64,000 nt of DNA from Ixodes scapularis (taxonomy: Eukaryota > Arthropoda > Arachnida > Ixodida > Ixodidae): assembly GCF_016920785.2 (NCBI RefSeq), contig NW_024609846.1, forward strand, positions 107,684,831-107,748,830. The letters are read 5' to 3'. Below, piece by piece: positions 36,401 through 48,400 of the stretch; the first letter of the stretch is position 1, and the number at the start of each line of letters is the position of its first letter. Both the position numbers and the translations under genes were made by a program. The notes under the pieces are model-generated. The model was given only the letters and a program-made list of their open reading frames with translations, was not told the origin of the DNA and did no database searches.

Positions 36401-39400
36401 CCTATGCCGGATCTGAAATGTTCACTACAGTACACATGGGTGAGCAGTCTAGGGGTGTGCGAGTAGTGGTTCGAATCGAATAGCGCAGAGTCATTCCCAG
36501 CATTGACGCTGTAAAGAGAACCGGTAGGTTTCCGTTTCCCCTAGCACTGAAAAAGCTATAAATGACGCAGCGCTATTCAATTCGAACCACTATTCGCCCA
36601 CCCCTAGAGTGAGCACTGTTGAATACTATACAAATAGGATTACGTTCTATACTTCGTTTCACCTGATGTCCGAGCGCGGACGATGTTATGAGCCGAAGGG
36701 CCAATCAAACAGCGCAAAAAGCGCAACGTCATGGCGTGCTCCCTGCGCTTGATAGGAGTAGCCGGCAGAGGAGCACGCAAAGAGGGACGGCGAATACCGG
36801 CCATTCCTATCAACTGCAGAGAGCACACCATGACGTTGTGCCTTTTTCGCTGTTTGATTGGCCCTTCGGCTCATAACATCGGCCGCGCTCGGACAGAAGC
36901 TGAAACGAAGTATAGCGAGAGCTGGAACACTTAGAATCGGTCAGCTGCCCAATAGGAAAGACGACGACGTAGACGATGGATCTCCGCCAGCTCCGACTCT
37001 ACAAGCTGCAACAATGTAAAAACCTCGTTTATTCACTTTTAAAGGCAGCTGAAACCGACAGGTTTAACCTCTACATCACTAGATATTTCGGAACACATGC
37101 TAGACTAGAATGCAAAACGTCAGTTTTGTTGTTTTGCGTGCATTACTGGGTAAAAAAATAAGCCTCAAATGATTCTATAAAAAAATGAGCAGTATACTAG
37201 GCAGCCGGACTACTGCGCCGAGAAACCCCTTTTTAGAAAAAGTATAGAACGATTCAGCATCTCGAGAGCTTCGAGCGTGCACGCGGGCAAAAGCACGACA
37301 GAAAGCAACAATTACGTCTAACCGTCTCGCTGCCGAGCGCCGAGCCTCAGCTTCATAGGGCACGCTCCTCGCGTAAACAAATATCCGCTAGACAGGGCGA
37401 GCACGCGCCCAAACGGCCAAACGTATCCAAAAGGCCGCCAAGTTGCACGCACTATTCCAGCAACGTAAGCGCACAGCGCACTGCGTTCAAAGAGTGAGGA
37501 GCATTTGCGCTTGCACCACCTGCGCCCTGTCCGTAGCGGACACCGTAGTGCGCTGTCAACACGCGAAGAGCGCGAAACGTCAAGAAGCCAAGGCCGCGTC
37601 GATGGAAGAGAGATAAAGATAAATGTCGTCTAGACGTCCGAGTAAAAAAAAAAATGTGTCGACGAATGTAGCGAGCGCTGTCAAGCATGGAATGTCGAAG
37701 AAACCATCTGCGGATGACACATCGATGAAGCAAATGTCGAAGAAATGATATACCGATGAAACATCGCAGAGTCGATGAAACGATCTGTCAATGAAACCTT
37801 GTTCGATGAACTGATTGCCCATTATAGAATTGCGCGCCAAGAATGACGTGGCTTGCCAGATGAAAAGTGGCGTGCCCTACGTGACCGAGAGCGCGACAAA
37901 GAGACACACGGAGACGACCCCAAACCCCCAAACCACTCCAAACCAAACCAAGCAAATCCATGCCAAATCAATCCAAACGAAACCAATTCAAGGACGACTG
38001 CATGTATCACGAAAATAAATGCTGAGAATATTTTATGAAGGCCGAGAGAACTGAAAAACAATGCCGGCCGATGATTCCTTAAATCGAAGCCTACTCCGGC
38101 AAGCACGGTCGATCAACAAAAGCAGAAGCAACTCGACTAAGAAGGAAAACTCGGCATCCGCGACCTCTGCTCGTAGAGCACCCTACGATTGACAGACACC
38201 ACTGCCAACACGGATTATGGTGAGATTTCAAACCAGAGGTACGTCACGTGAAACCACAATATACCTAATAGTACCGCCCTCTCAAAAAAGAAAAAAAATT
38301 TGGTCGACGCTTATGTTTATATACAGGGTGTTTCAGAGAACGCAGGCCAAATCGCTGCTGCGAAAAGTACTCATCGCGACGAAAAAAGGCTTGTGGCGTA
38401 TGGTCCTGGGCTAGGGGCCCATTTAGAAAAATTAATAAAATCCGGAATAATTAAGTTGTTCATTAGTTTTGCGCAATTAACTTTTTTTAATATTGTGTTT
38501 GAGAGCAGGGTTTAAATTAGAAAATTCCTCAGCATCATCAAGAAACACTAAATCAATAAATTCCAAAACGATAGAAGGCACACGAAGCATTTTACGGCTT
38601 TCTCAAAAACTGCACAAAATTGGCGGGTTTTTAAGTTACGGTTTGCTATCGGAGCTCATCTCAGCCCGGCGGCACTGCGCCCCGTGGATAGACAGTGCAA
38701 CCAGCCTCTGCTGCGGCGCGCGAGGACTGCGCAGCAGAGGTTGGTTGCACTATCTCTCCGCGGGGCGCGGTGCCTCCGGGGCTGAGATGCGCTCTGATAG
38801 CAAACCGAAACATAAAAAACCGTCGATTTTGTGTGGTTTTTCAGAAAGCCGTAAAATGCTTCGCGTGCCTTCTCTCGTTCTGTAATTTGTTGATTTAGTG
38901 TTTTCCGATGATGCTGAGCAATTTTCTAATTTAAACCATGCTCTTAAACACATAATTAAAAAAGTTAATTACGCAAAAATAATTAACAACTTAATTATCC
39001 AGGACTTCAATAAGTTTCCTATGTGGGCCCCTGGACCAGGACCAAAACGCCACAAGCCCTTTTTCGTTGCGATGAGTGGTTTTTGCTGGAGCGGTATGGC
39101 TTGTGTTCTCTGAAACACCCTCTATATATGCTGCATAAACTTCCTTAAAGGTTTATGCAGCACACAAAAAGAAAAAAGAAACGGGGGTGATATATGTAGT
39201 AATCGTTTGTGTACAAATCAGCGAAGTGTGCACAGCGAGGTGATGCTCTAATCACTGCGACGTTGTCTGTGTAACCAGTCGGAAGGCGCGTTTTTGTTTT
39301 ACCGCCGCCCTTATCCACAGGCGAAAGTCCACCACACCCACTTTCGTCAGCTTGCATTTAGTTTCTTTCGTAATTAATCCAGGTTAACGAAATTTAGTAT

Positions 39401-42400
39401 AAATGTGCGGAACATAAACATAAACATAGTACATTTCTTTCAAATTGGATAAGCTGTTCAGAAGTTCATTTTTGGGATAGTTTCCCCGACGCAAGACTCG
39501 CGCGAAGACAAACCAACGGCTTGCGAGAAACAAAGAAAGCAACCCTTAATTGTGATGAAATGTGAGCGTCAGAACCTGTGAGTGTGCTGAGTGCGAGGAC
39601 CTGTGTAAGTGTGAGGACCGTGAGGACCAGTGAGTGCGAGTGCCGTGAGGACAGTGATTACCTGTGAGTGTGAGGACCGTGAGGACCTGAAAGTGTGATG
39701 ACCTGTGAGTATGATGACCTGTGAGTCTGATGATTCGTGATGACCTGTGAGCGTGATGACCATGATGACTTGTGAGCGTGACGACCATGACGATGACGGC
39801 GAGTGAGTTTTGGTTTTGTGTTAAACCGCGAGGGTGAGTCCGGGTGATGACCCTACTTTGAATAATCGTGATCGTGAGTGGGCGTGAGTTGTGATTGCGG
39901 AAAAAATGGTGATCGTGAGTTTGAGTGAGGAAAGTTTAAAATGACGACCTATCGTTGAGACACGAGTGTCAAAAAATAAATTTAACACGAAAAACGAGAG
40001 CTGTGCAACATTGACAGCGGGAGACGCGATTTAGTCGGTGGACATTTTTTTTACACTTGTTTTCGCTTTCTGCATTCCGGGCGCGTGGAGAGGTGGATCG
40101 GCTTGGCCTTTACGTTGAGGTGGAGAGAATGTATGACCATCTCGTGTAGGTGGAAAGAGTGTATAACCATTCCGCGACGTCATGGACATTGCGCGCGGAA
40201 TTTAAGATATATCTTGCACCGTCAATATTACATAAAAAAAAATATTTTTTCGCATAAAGTGAATTTTTTGACACGCGTGTCTCTACCAGACTGTTTAAAA
40301 AACAATATTTTAAACAATCTGCAAAAAACAATTTTTTCCTGTTCAGTGCTTTTCTAAATTTTGAGTCTAAGAATCAGACTTTTCCGCCAAGTGTCCAGAT
40401 TAGGGCCCCTGGTACTTGTCCTATCCATCGCTATCGGAAAACGTCAACACCGTCATCGAAGGCAATGTTTCATTGGCAACAGAGGCTGTTACAACTGTAA
40501 ACAAGTTTCCGTTATCACTTGGCCACTCCTCGTGGACTGGTCAGCACGTGATTCCTTCGGTGCAGTTTCGTGCGAACGCAACCAGTTACCATCAAGAGCC
40601 ACTTCGACCTCAGCGCCACAGGGTAGAAAAGCGGCAGCATCCTTCAATTTCGCCAGTGGGACTGACAGCAACTGCCGGATCAAGATGCCTAAGTTTTTTG
40701 TCTTTCGTTGCAGCTGCTGTTAACGTTCCTAGTGCCGTCCTATCCATCGCTATCGGAAAACGTCAACACCGTCATCGGAGGCAGTGTTTCATCGGCGACA
40801 TCGGCAGTTACAACTGTAAACAAGTTTCCGTTATCGCTTGGCCACTCCTCGTGGACTGGTCAGGACGTGACCCCTACGGTGCAGTTTTCGTTCGAACGCA
40901 ACCAGTTACCATCAAGAGCCACTTCGACCTCAGCGCCGCAGGGTAGAAAAGCGGCAGCATCCTTCAACTTCGTCAGTGGGCCTGACAACAACTGCCGGAT
41001 CAGGTCGCCTAAGTTTTTTGTCTTTCGTTGCAGCTGCTGTTAACGTCCCTGGTGCCGTCCTGTCCATCGCTATCGGAAAACGTCAACACCGTCATCGGAG
41101 GCAATGTTTCATAGGCGACATCGGCAGTTACAACTGTAAACAAGTTTCCGTTATCGCTTGGCCACTCCTCGTGGACTGGTCAGGACGTGACCCCTACGGT
41201 GCAGTTTTCGTTCGAACGCAACCAGTTACCATCAAGAGCCACTTCGACCTCAGCGCCACAGGTTAGAAAAGCGGCAGCATCCTTCAACTTCGCCAGTGGG
41301 CCTGACAGCAACTGCCGGATCAGGATGCCTAAGTTTTTTGTCGTTTCGTTGCAGGTTAGTAAATTCAAATACTTTGAATTCAATAGCAACTTTTTGTGTT
41401 TGTTTGTGCTGCCAGGCCCCAAGGCATGCTTTACGTTGTATCTTGAATTTTTAGAGCTGTTTAGCGTTGTTGCTGCATATGTCGAAAGTGTGGGATTTGG
41501 GCTGCTTCTACTACTTGGTGGGGATATTGAAACCAACCCTGGACCCATGACCAAAGCGCAGGAGGGGTTACTCAACAAAGTTTACGAAATAGCTGTCACG
41601 CTTCAGACCGGGGAAACCGACATCCTCCTGGAAGTAAAATACTTAAAGGCTAAGCAACATTCCACCGACAAAGCGCTGAGTAATCTCACTGCACGCGTCA
41701 ACCAGTTAGAGAGTGATATTTCTTCGGTGAAATCAGTCAGCGTTAACAGCGACGTGGGCCCTTCCCCACAGATAGCCGCGGGTGCTATCAAAAATAACGG
41801 AGCTCAGGGCACGCTGCGATGACGCGGAGAGCAGAGCGCGCAGATCAAATCTTCTTTTTTTTGGCTTCCCGATAAGGATAAGGAAACATGGGCGCAGTCG
41901 GAAAAGACTGTTGTAGACGAGTGTCTCGAGAAGTTAGGAGTTGTACTTGCACCGAAGTGTATCGAAAGGGGGCATCATCTCGGTATGTATTCTCGGCAAA
42001 AATGTCGCCCAATAATTGTAAAGATGTTTTCGTACAAAAATAAAGAGACCATACTTTCAAAGGCCTAGAAATTCGAAGGAACATCATTTTCCGTGAGTAA
42101 GGATTTCATACCGTCCGTACGCCTTGCCCGGCGAAAGCTATTAGAATTTGCAAAACCACAGGTTCTACCGTTCAAGCTGCGCTTCGACAAACTGCTCATT
42201 GGAAATAAGTGCTATATCTATGTGCCTCAATCAGACTGTGTCAGTGAATTTAACTCCCGCGGGCCAGAGCATAATTTACCTAGACGTAACGTCAAAATTA
42301 TTAACCGTGCTTCCGCTCGTGAGCCAGAACGTGACGTCGTAAATTCTAATCAAGCTTCAGCTTCGTCATAACGTTCTAGGAGGGGTGAGGCTGCTACTAC

Positions 42401-45400
42401 CAATACTTTGCCTAATAATAATATTTATGTTCTTTTTACCAACATTAGAAGCATTATGAATAAACGGGACGATCTGTCATCAGTTGTGGACTCTTCTAAC
42501 GCGGATATTGCTCTGTTAAGCGAGACATGGTTGTCCAGTAAGATACGCAACTGTGAACTTTTGCACTGTCAGAGACGTTTCAACATCTATCGTCACGACA
42601 GGAAAAAAAGAAAGGGTGGCGGAATGTTAGTAGCGGTAGCAGAAAATATACCATCGTTTCACATCAATATTGTTTCAGAACTCGAGCTACTATGGGTTAG
42701 TCTTCAGTTAAAAAATAAAAGTATATATTTTAGGCTTGTGTTATCGCCCTCCTTCTAGCAATACCGCGTTTATAACAAATCTTCATGATGCAATCAACGC
42801 AGTCATTGTTCGTTTCTCGAATGCACCGATACTACTGTTGGGTGATTTCAACTACCCATCTTATAATATGGTCAGACGAGGGTGCAAACCTTAGTAACTT
42901 CTCTTCCGAATGTAGTGAGTTTTTGAACCTTTTTTTTTAGATTTCAATTTTTTCTCAAACTGTTACAAAACCGGCGCGTAGGACTTCAACCACTGCTGCT
43001 GTGCTTGACCTCATATTAACAACATCGCCTGAGCTGATCTCCTCGATAACTAACATGCCTGGTCTTAGTGATCATTCTGTTCTACATTTTTCGTTAAACA
43101 TTCCTGGACGCAATAGGTCCAATCAGACGAAAACATTTTTTGGCTATTCTAGGGCTGATTTTGATTCAATCAACAATGAACTTTGTCGTTTTCTAGAAGA
43201 CTACATACGTTGTCTTGCTGAGCGCTCTATTGATGATAACTGGAGTTTATTTAGAGAAAAAGTTATGTCACTGATGAACGACCATGTTCCCCTTCGCGTG
43301 GTATCTTCTTCACCAGAATCTCCATGGTACAGCCTGACACTGAAAAAGCCGCCAAACGAAAAAAACTGTTATCTCGCACTGCAGTGCTATCGGACCATGT
43401 ACGACGCTGGGAAGCCTACCATGTTGCAGCTAACGTATATAAGAAAGCAGCCGAAGAGGCAAAATTACATTACTTTAACAGTACGCTGCCGTCAATGTTA
43501 CTTAACAATCCGCGTCAATTTTGGAAAGTTATTAACCCTCCTTCTAGTCCTGGCATAGTACTTAAGGCTCTGTTATACTCCGACGTCACGCGCGCGCAAG
43601 CGACCGCTGGCCGAAGTAGGCTACGTCACGTCAGTCACGCCGCGCGCGTCAAAAATTCGACCTCTTTATACTGCGGCGCCCCTGGCGGCTCCCGCGGCGC
43701 GCGTCGGTGGACTGCCGGCGCGGCGCATGCGCAGAATCTGACTACGAGGGCACGTTTCCTGCGGGAGCGCGCCACTTCCGGTTTCTTTTCGTTTCGAATA
43801 GCAGACAAAAATTCTCGTGCTCCTTGAGCGCCAAGTTCGAGCGATGGCGTGGACGTACCTTGCACGACGAAAACTCGCGCTTGCACTCTTGGTGCACCGC
43901 ACCGCCTGCGCCACAAGCGTAGGCGGTCAATGTACATACGGTACATTTTTGACAAGCGAACGGTCTACGGTACTCAAGCTTCCTCGTGTCGTAGACACAC
44001 GGGGGAGGAAGAATTCCTTCGATGACCTTCTCGACGACCGAGTCCGATTATTCAAACATGACGCCACACGGAGTGGTGCTCCCGTCGTCTGCTATTGCTC
44101 GTATTCGCCGCGCTTCCTGCGCGAGGGCTGCCGGGAGCCAGCGCGTGATGCATCCTGGTCCGGCGCCGCCGGCGCGGCTGGCGCGGAATACGGCATGCTT
44201 TATTTTGGCGTCGAGGCGGTTAGGCTGCGTCGAACGCCGCCGGTCGCGTCGGTTACGCAACGACGCCGGAGTATAGAGCGTCGTGTTTTCGCCGACGTGG
44301 CGTCGCTGTGACGCGCTCGCACGCGCGCACACGTTACGTCGGAGTATAACAGAGCCTTTAGGGACACCAATGGAGAGGAGGTGCCAAGTGAAATATGTTC
44401 TTTTTTGTTAAATGATGTGTTTTTTGGATCTTTTTCACGCACGGTAACCTCAGACTGTCCGGTATTTAGAACTTATGATTTTTTGCCCATGTTTCCTGTT
44501 ATCATAGACTGCGAAAGTATATCTAACATTATTGAAAACCTTAAAACCAATACGACAGCAGGCATTGATAATATTAATGCTAAGTTTTTGAAAAACACTA
44601 ATACAAACTCATGCGTTATCTTATCTAAATTATTTTCGCAATCGCTTGAACAAGAGGAATTACCAAAGGATTGGAAGGTGGGGAAGGTGATTGCTCTCCA
44701 CAAAGGGGGCGATAAGCATAATCCTTTAAACTTTCGTCCCATTTCTTTAACGAGCATTCCTTGTAAAATCCTTGAGCACATCATTTACACCAACATTTTC
44801 AAGTTTCTAGACTCAAACTTCGTTTTTTAACTCAGCGCAACATGGATTTCGAAAGGTTTATTCATGTGAAACTCAACTCCTAACCTTTACTCATGACCTT
44901 CACGTAACACTTGACCGGGGTTCCAGGACTGACTGCATATTTCTTGAGTTCTCAAAAGCCTTCGACAAGGTTCCTCACGCGCTGCTTCTTCATAAACTCA
45001 GTGAACTTAACATAGATCTTAATATAATCGCTTGGATAGAATCGTTTCTATCAGACCGTTACCAATTTGTTCACGCTAACGGAACGAACTCTTCAACCTC
45101 ACGTGTCAAGTCCGGTGTCCCACAAGGTTCCGTATTAGGTCCACTTTTATTTCTTATACATATTAACGATCTTCCCACGCATGTATCCTCTTCTATTAGC
45201 CTATTCGCTGATGAATGTGTAATTTATAAGGAAATCATTAACGACTCTGATATATCTGCTCTTCAGACCGATATTAACAACCTCACCCGCTGGTGCGATA
45301 ATTGGCTTATGGAACTTAACACCTTTAAATGTAAATCCTTGAGAGTGTCCTGTCAAAATAACACTTGTCCCTCCTACTGTATTAATAACTCCACCTTGCT

Positions 45401-48400
45401 TTCTGTGTCAACCTATAAATATCTTGCTGTTCGTATAACTAACGATCTCTCCTGGAACATCCATGTCGAATATATCACTAACAACGCTAATCGCTTATTA
45501 GGCTATCTCAGAAGAAACTTTTCCCTTGCCCCTGTTTCACTTAAACTTCTCCTATATAAAACTTTAGTGCGCACCAAACTTGAGTATGCAGGCTCTATCT
45601 GGAACCCTGGCGTATCCCTAGCATCATCCATTGAATCCATTCAAAATCGCTCCGCACGTTTTATACTTTTTAACTACCACCGTACAGCCAGCGTCACCTC
45701 CATGAAAGCGTCTCTATCTTTTCCCCAACCTTTCATTCCGTAGAAAAATAGCTCGCCTCTGCTTATTTAACAAAATTTATCACCCTAACCCAGCACTTCG
45801 AACCTCATTATTTTCAGAACCGTTATACGTATCGCCGCGCACCGATCATCCACTAAAAGTAGGAATCCCCTACTGCATCACCTCCACCTTTTATGCCTCC
45901 TTCTTACCCCTGACCACCGTCGACTGGAATCGCCTTCCCGCATCCGTAGTTTTACTTACTGAGGCTGCTGATTTTAAAACCGCCATAACTAATATTCTTA
46001 ATAATGTTCCATAGCAATTCTGTACCTTGTGTTTTTTTTTTTCGTTTTGTTTTCATTGTTCACTTTATATTAATGTATAATTCCACTCCTCCCTGTAATG
46101 CCTTCGGGCCCTGAGAGTATAATAAATGAAATGAAAAAAAAATGCCTTGTTACTCCAAGAGAATAAAAACGCTACCTGTTCCGCAATGCCTTGCTTTCTG
46201 GCAGACGCCAGAGCTTGATCCAAGTAGATGCGTGTGGACACTATTTTAAGAAACTATATAAAAAAAGTTACTTCAACAAAAAAAAATCCAGGAGAAAGTA
46301 CACTTGGCCCTTAGAAAAAAAGATTAACCAATTTCTACAGAGTTTTTAGACATAATTACGGCTAGAGAGCATAGATTTCACAGGGAGAATGTATCCACTT
46401 TTTTAACCATTGTTTACAGATTATTGGCCGCTGCTTCCTACAGTTTTTGTGTAGACTTCAGTGTACAGATAATGTGGCGACTTTATACAGCAAACATACA
46501 GACATTCTAGCAATACCCCTGTCCCATTTCTAGCGCCGATAAGAGAGTTTCTAACAAATTGCTGTAGACAAGTGATAAACATTATTTTTAAATGTTTATC
46601 AGGGCCGGATCTTCTGACAATAAAGTCCTGTGACTATGTAGTTCACTTCAAGCCTGTTGTAAAAGCGTTTGTTACTACATACGAACACTGCTTATGACCC
46701 ATATCAAAGATTTTGTCGTGTTTTCAGTTTGTATAGTCTATCAAGTTAGGTCTGTAGAAAATCTAGGAATATTGCGACGCAAAGTCTAACGACCGTTGGC
46801 GACAGACTGTTGGTAGGATTTATGACGACTGTGCTCTGTAGACTCCTGTTGACAGGAAATCTGTAGAAACCTTGTAGAAAAATGGCGATAAGATAGAAAG
46901 TTGGCAGGTATGTTAAAAAATTGTTAAGATGTCTACATACTGGCTCACAATTTTTTTGTAATGGGTATTATTATTTTATAATACCGCAAATGTTTTAAGC
47001 ACAGGAAAAATGTCAGTGCCTCAAAGTCAAATGTTCCGAAAAGCCTATTTTTAGTGGTACGAAAACTATGAGGGGAACTGATTTTCTTACTCCCTCTCTC
47101 TCTCCCTTGAGATTAGATTCCAACGCCCATGCTTACATCACCGCTCAGATGAACCGCTTCATTACACAAAATCTTCGAAGAGTTAAACACGTTGAAAAAT
47201 ATTCCCATTTACCTAATAACAACTGCATAATTAACGTTCTTGGAATAAAAGTTATGAAAACATGCCTGACACGTTTAGGTGGTTTGTATGCCAAATTAAT
47301 TGTCCCGTAAAACGTGGTGAAATGTTCGAAAAAATTGTGTTGTTTGCACTACTATCCCGCGATTCCCCAATCATTAGCGATGTGAACATAGATTACCATA
47401 CTCATTGTATAAGAGAATTTTCAGATATATATAGAGAGAAAGAGAGGTGATGTTATTATATATAGAAGATACGGAAATTTTGATGATATATTTGCGAGCA
47501 GCGGAAGAGTAAAGTTGTGAATCTATCTCCCACTGTTTCTTGACTTTCCTGTAGCTCATGCCTTTCTTCAATTCACATACCATTTAATATAGTATGACAA
47601 AGTAAGCCAGTAAAGTTTCGGGTAAATCGCTGCGTTACTCATTTCATGTGCATCCTAGCCATCGTTTTCAGTACTCACACTTTCGAGGTAAAGCGATTAG
47701 ATTGAAGTTATTGAGATATGTGCATTCTGTTTCTGGAGGTATGAGCGATTATTTATAGCATTTTACAGAGCGTAAAATGCTATAAATAATCCTATAATGT
47801 AACGCATATTTTTTTTTTCAGCTAAACGGAATAAATACTCAGGGTGAAAATATTGCCGACAATTCTGGCCTAAGAGCAGCGTATCTGGTAAGAAAGTTAG
47901 AGGTGTTAAATAAAGCCTTGCTGTGCGGTCACTTGATCTAGCTTAAGATTAATTTATCGATCTCTGCTCTCCATTTAATTTAAGGCATTAAAAAAGTTTA
48001 ATGACACTGACGAGGTGCTTCCTGGGTTAAACTTAACAGGAGACCAGCTGTTTTTCGTTTCAAATGCTATGGTAAGTTTATTTTGATATTCTTCATACAT
48101 TTAGTGCATCATATTTAACAAATGTTGATAATATTAATCTCGGCGGCAGGATTTGGTGCCAGATCCAGTTGCGCATTTCAAAAACTGTAACCCACTACTT
48201 CCAAGAACGTGACTTTTAGCACAACTACTTGCGATTACAGTTAAGTCGAAAGAAAAAGACATATTCTACCTCAAGAGAAATCATCTCACACTTCCATATG
48301 AAGGCCAGAGATTCTTACGCACTCTGTTTCATTCATAATTAAGGATATACGTGTAGACTTTTTTCACTTCACTCACGAATGTTGTTACAAACTGCATGGG

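Larger units (their letters stand above)
40405..46140 (+). mobile_element. CR1-like LINE, nearly full length, with 5' tandem monomers
   Basis: The element has three 5' monomers of about 320 bp, an ORF1 with a 2A-like motif and an RRM-like C-terminal region, an ORF2 with apurinic-type endonuclease and RT, and a 3' end of AATAAATGAAATGAAAAAAA. A 791-bp TTAA-type element interrupts ORF2 at 43566. ORF1 and ORF2 carry frameshifts and stops, and the RT box is FADE, not FADD, so it cannot be autonomous. It lies sense to the host gene in intron 4. Confidence 0.9.

Noticed and set aside
38493..38953. Mirror-image protein-like frames on opposite strands
   Set aside because: They arise from the palindromic foldback element at 38322-39124.
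40361..41266. Overlapping open frames with repeated peptides upstream of LINE ORF1
   Set aside because: They are readings of the 320-bp monomers. They may extend ORF1 but show no domain of their own.
43817..44311. 164-codon + strand frame
   Set aside because: It lies wholly within the CpG-rich TTAA-type element, where stop codons are rare. No similarity to a transposase or host protein was recognised.
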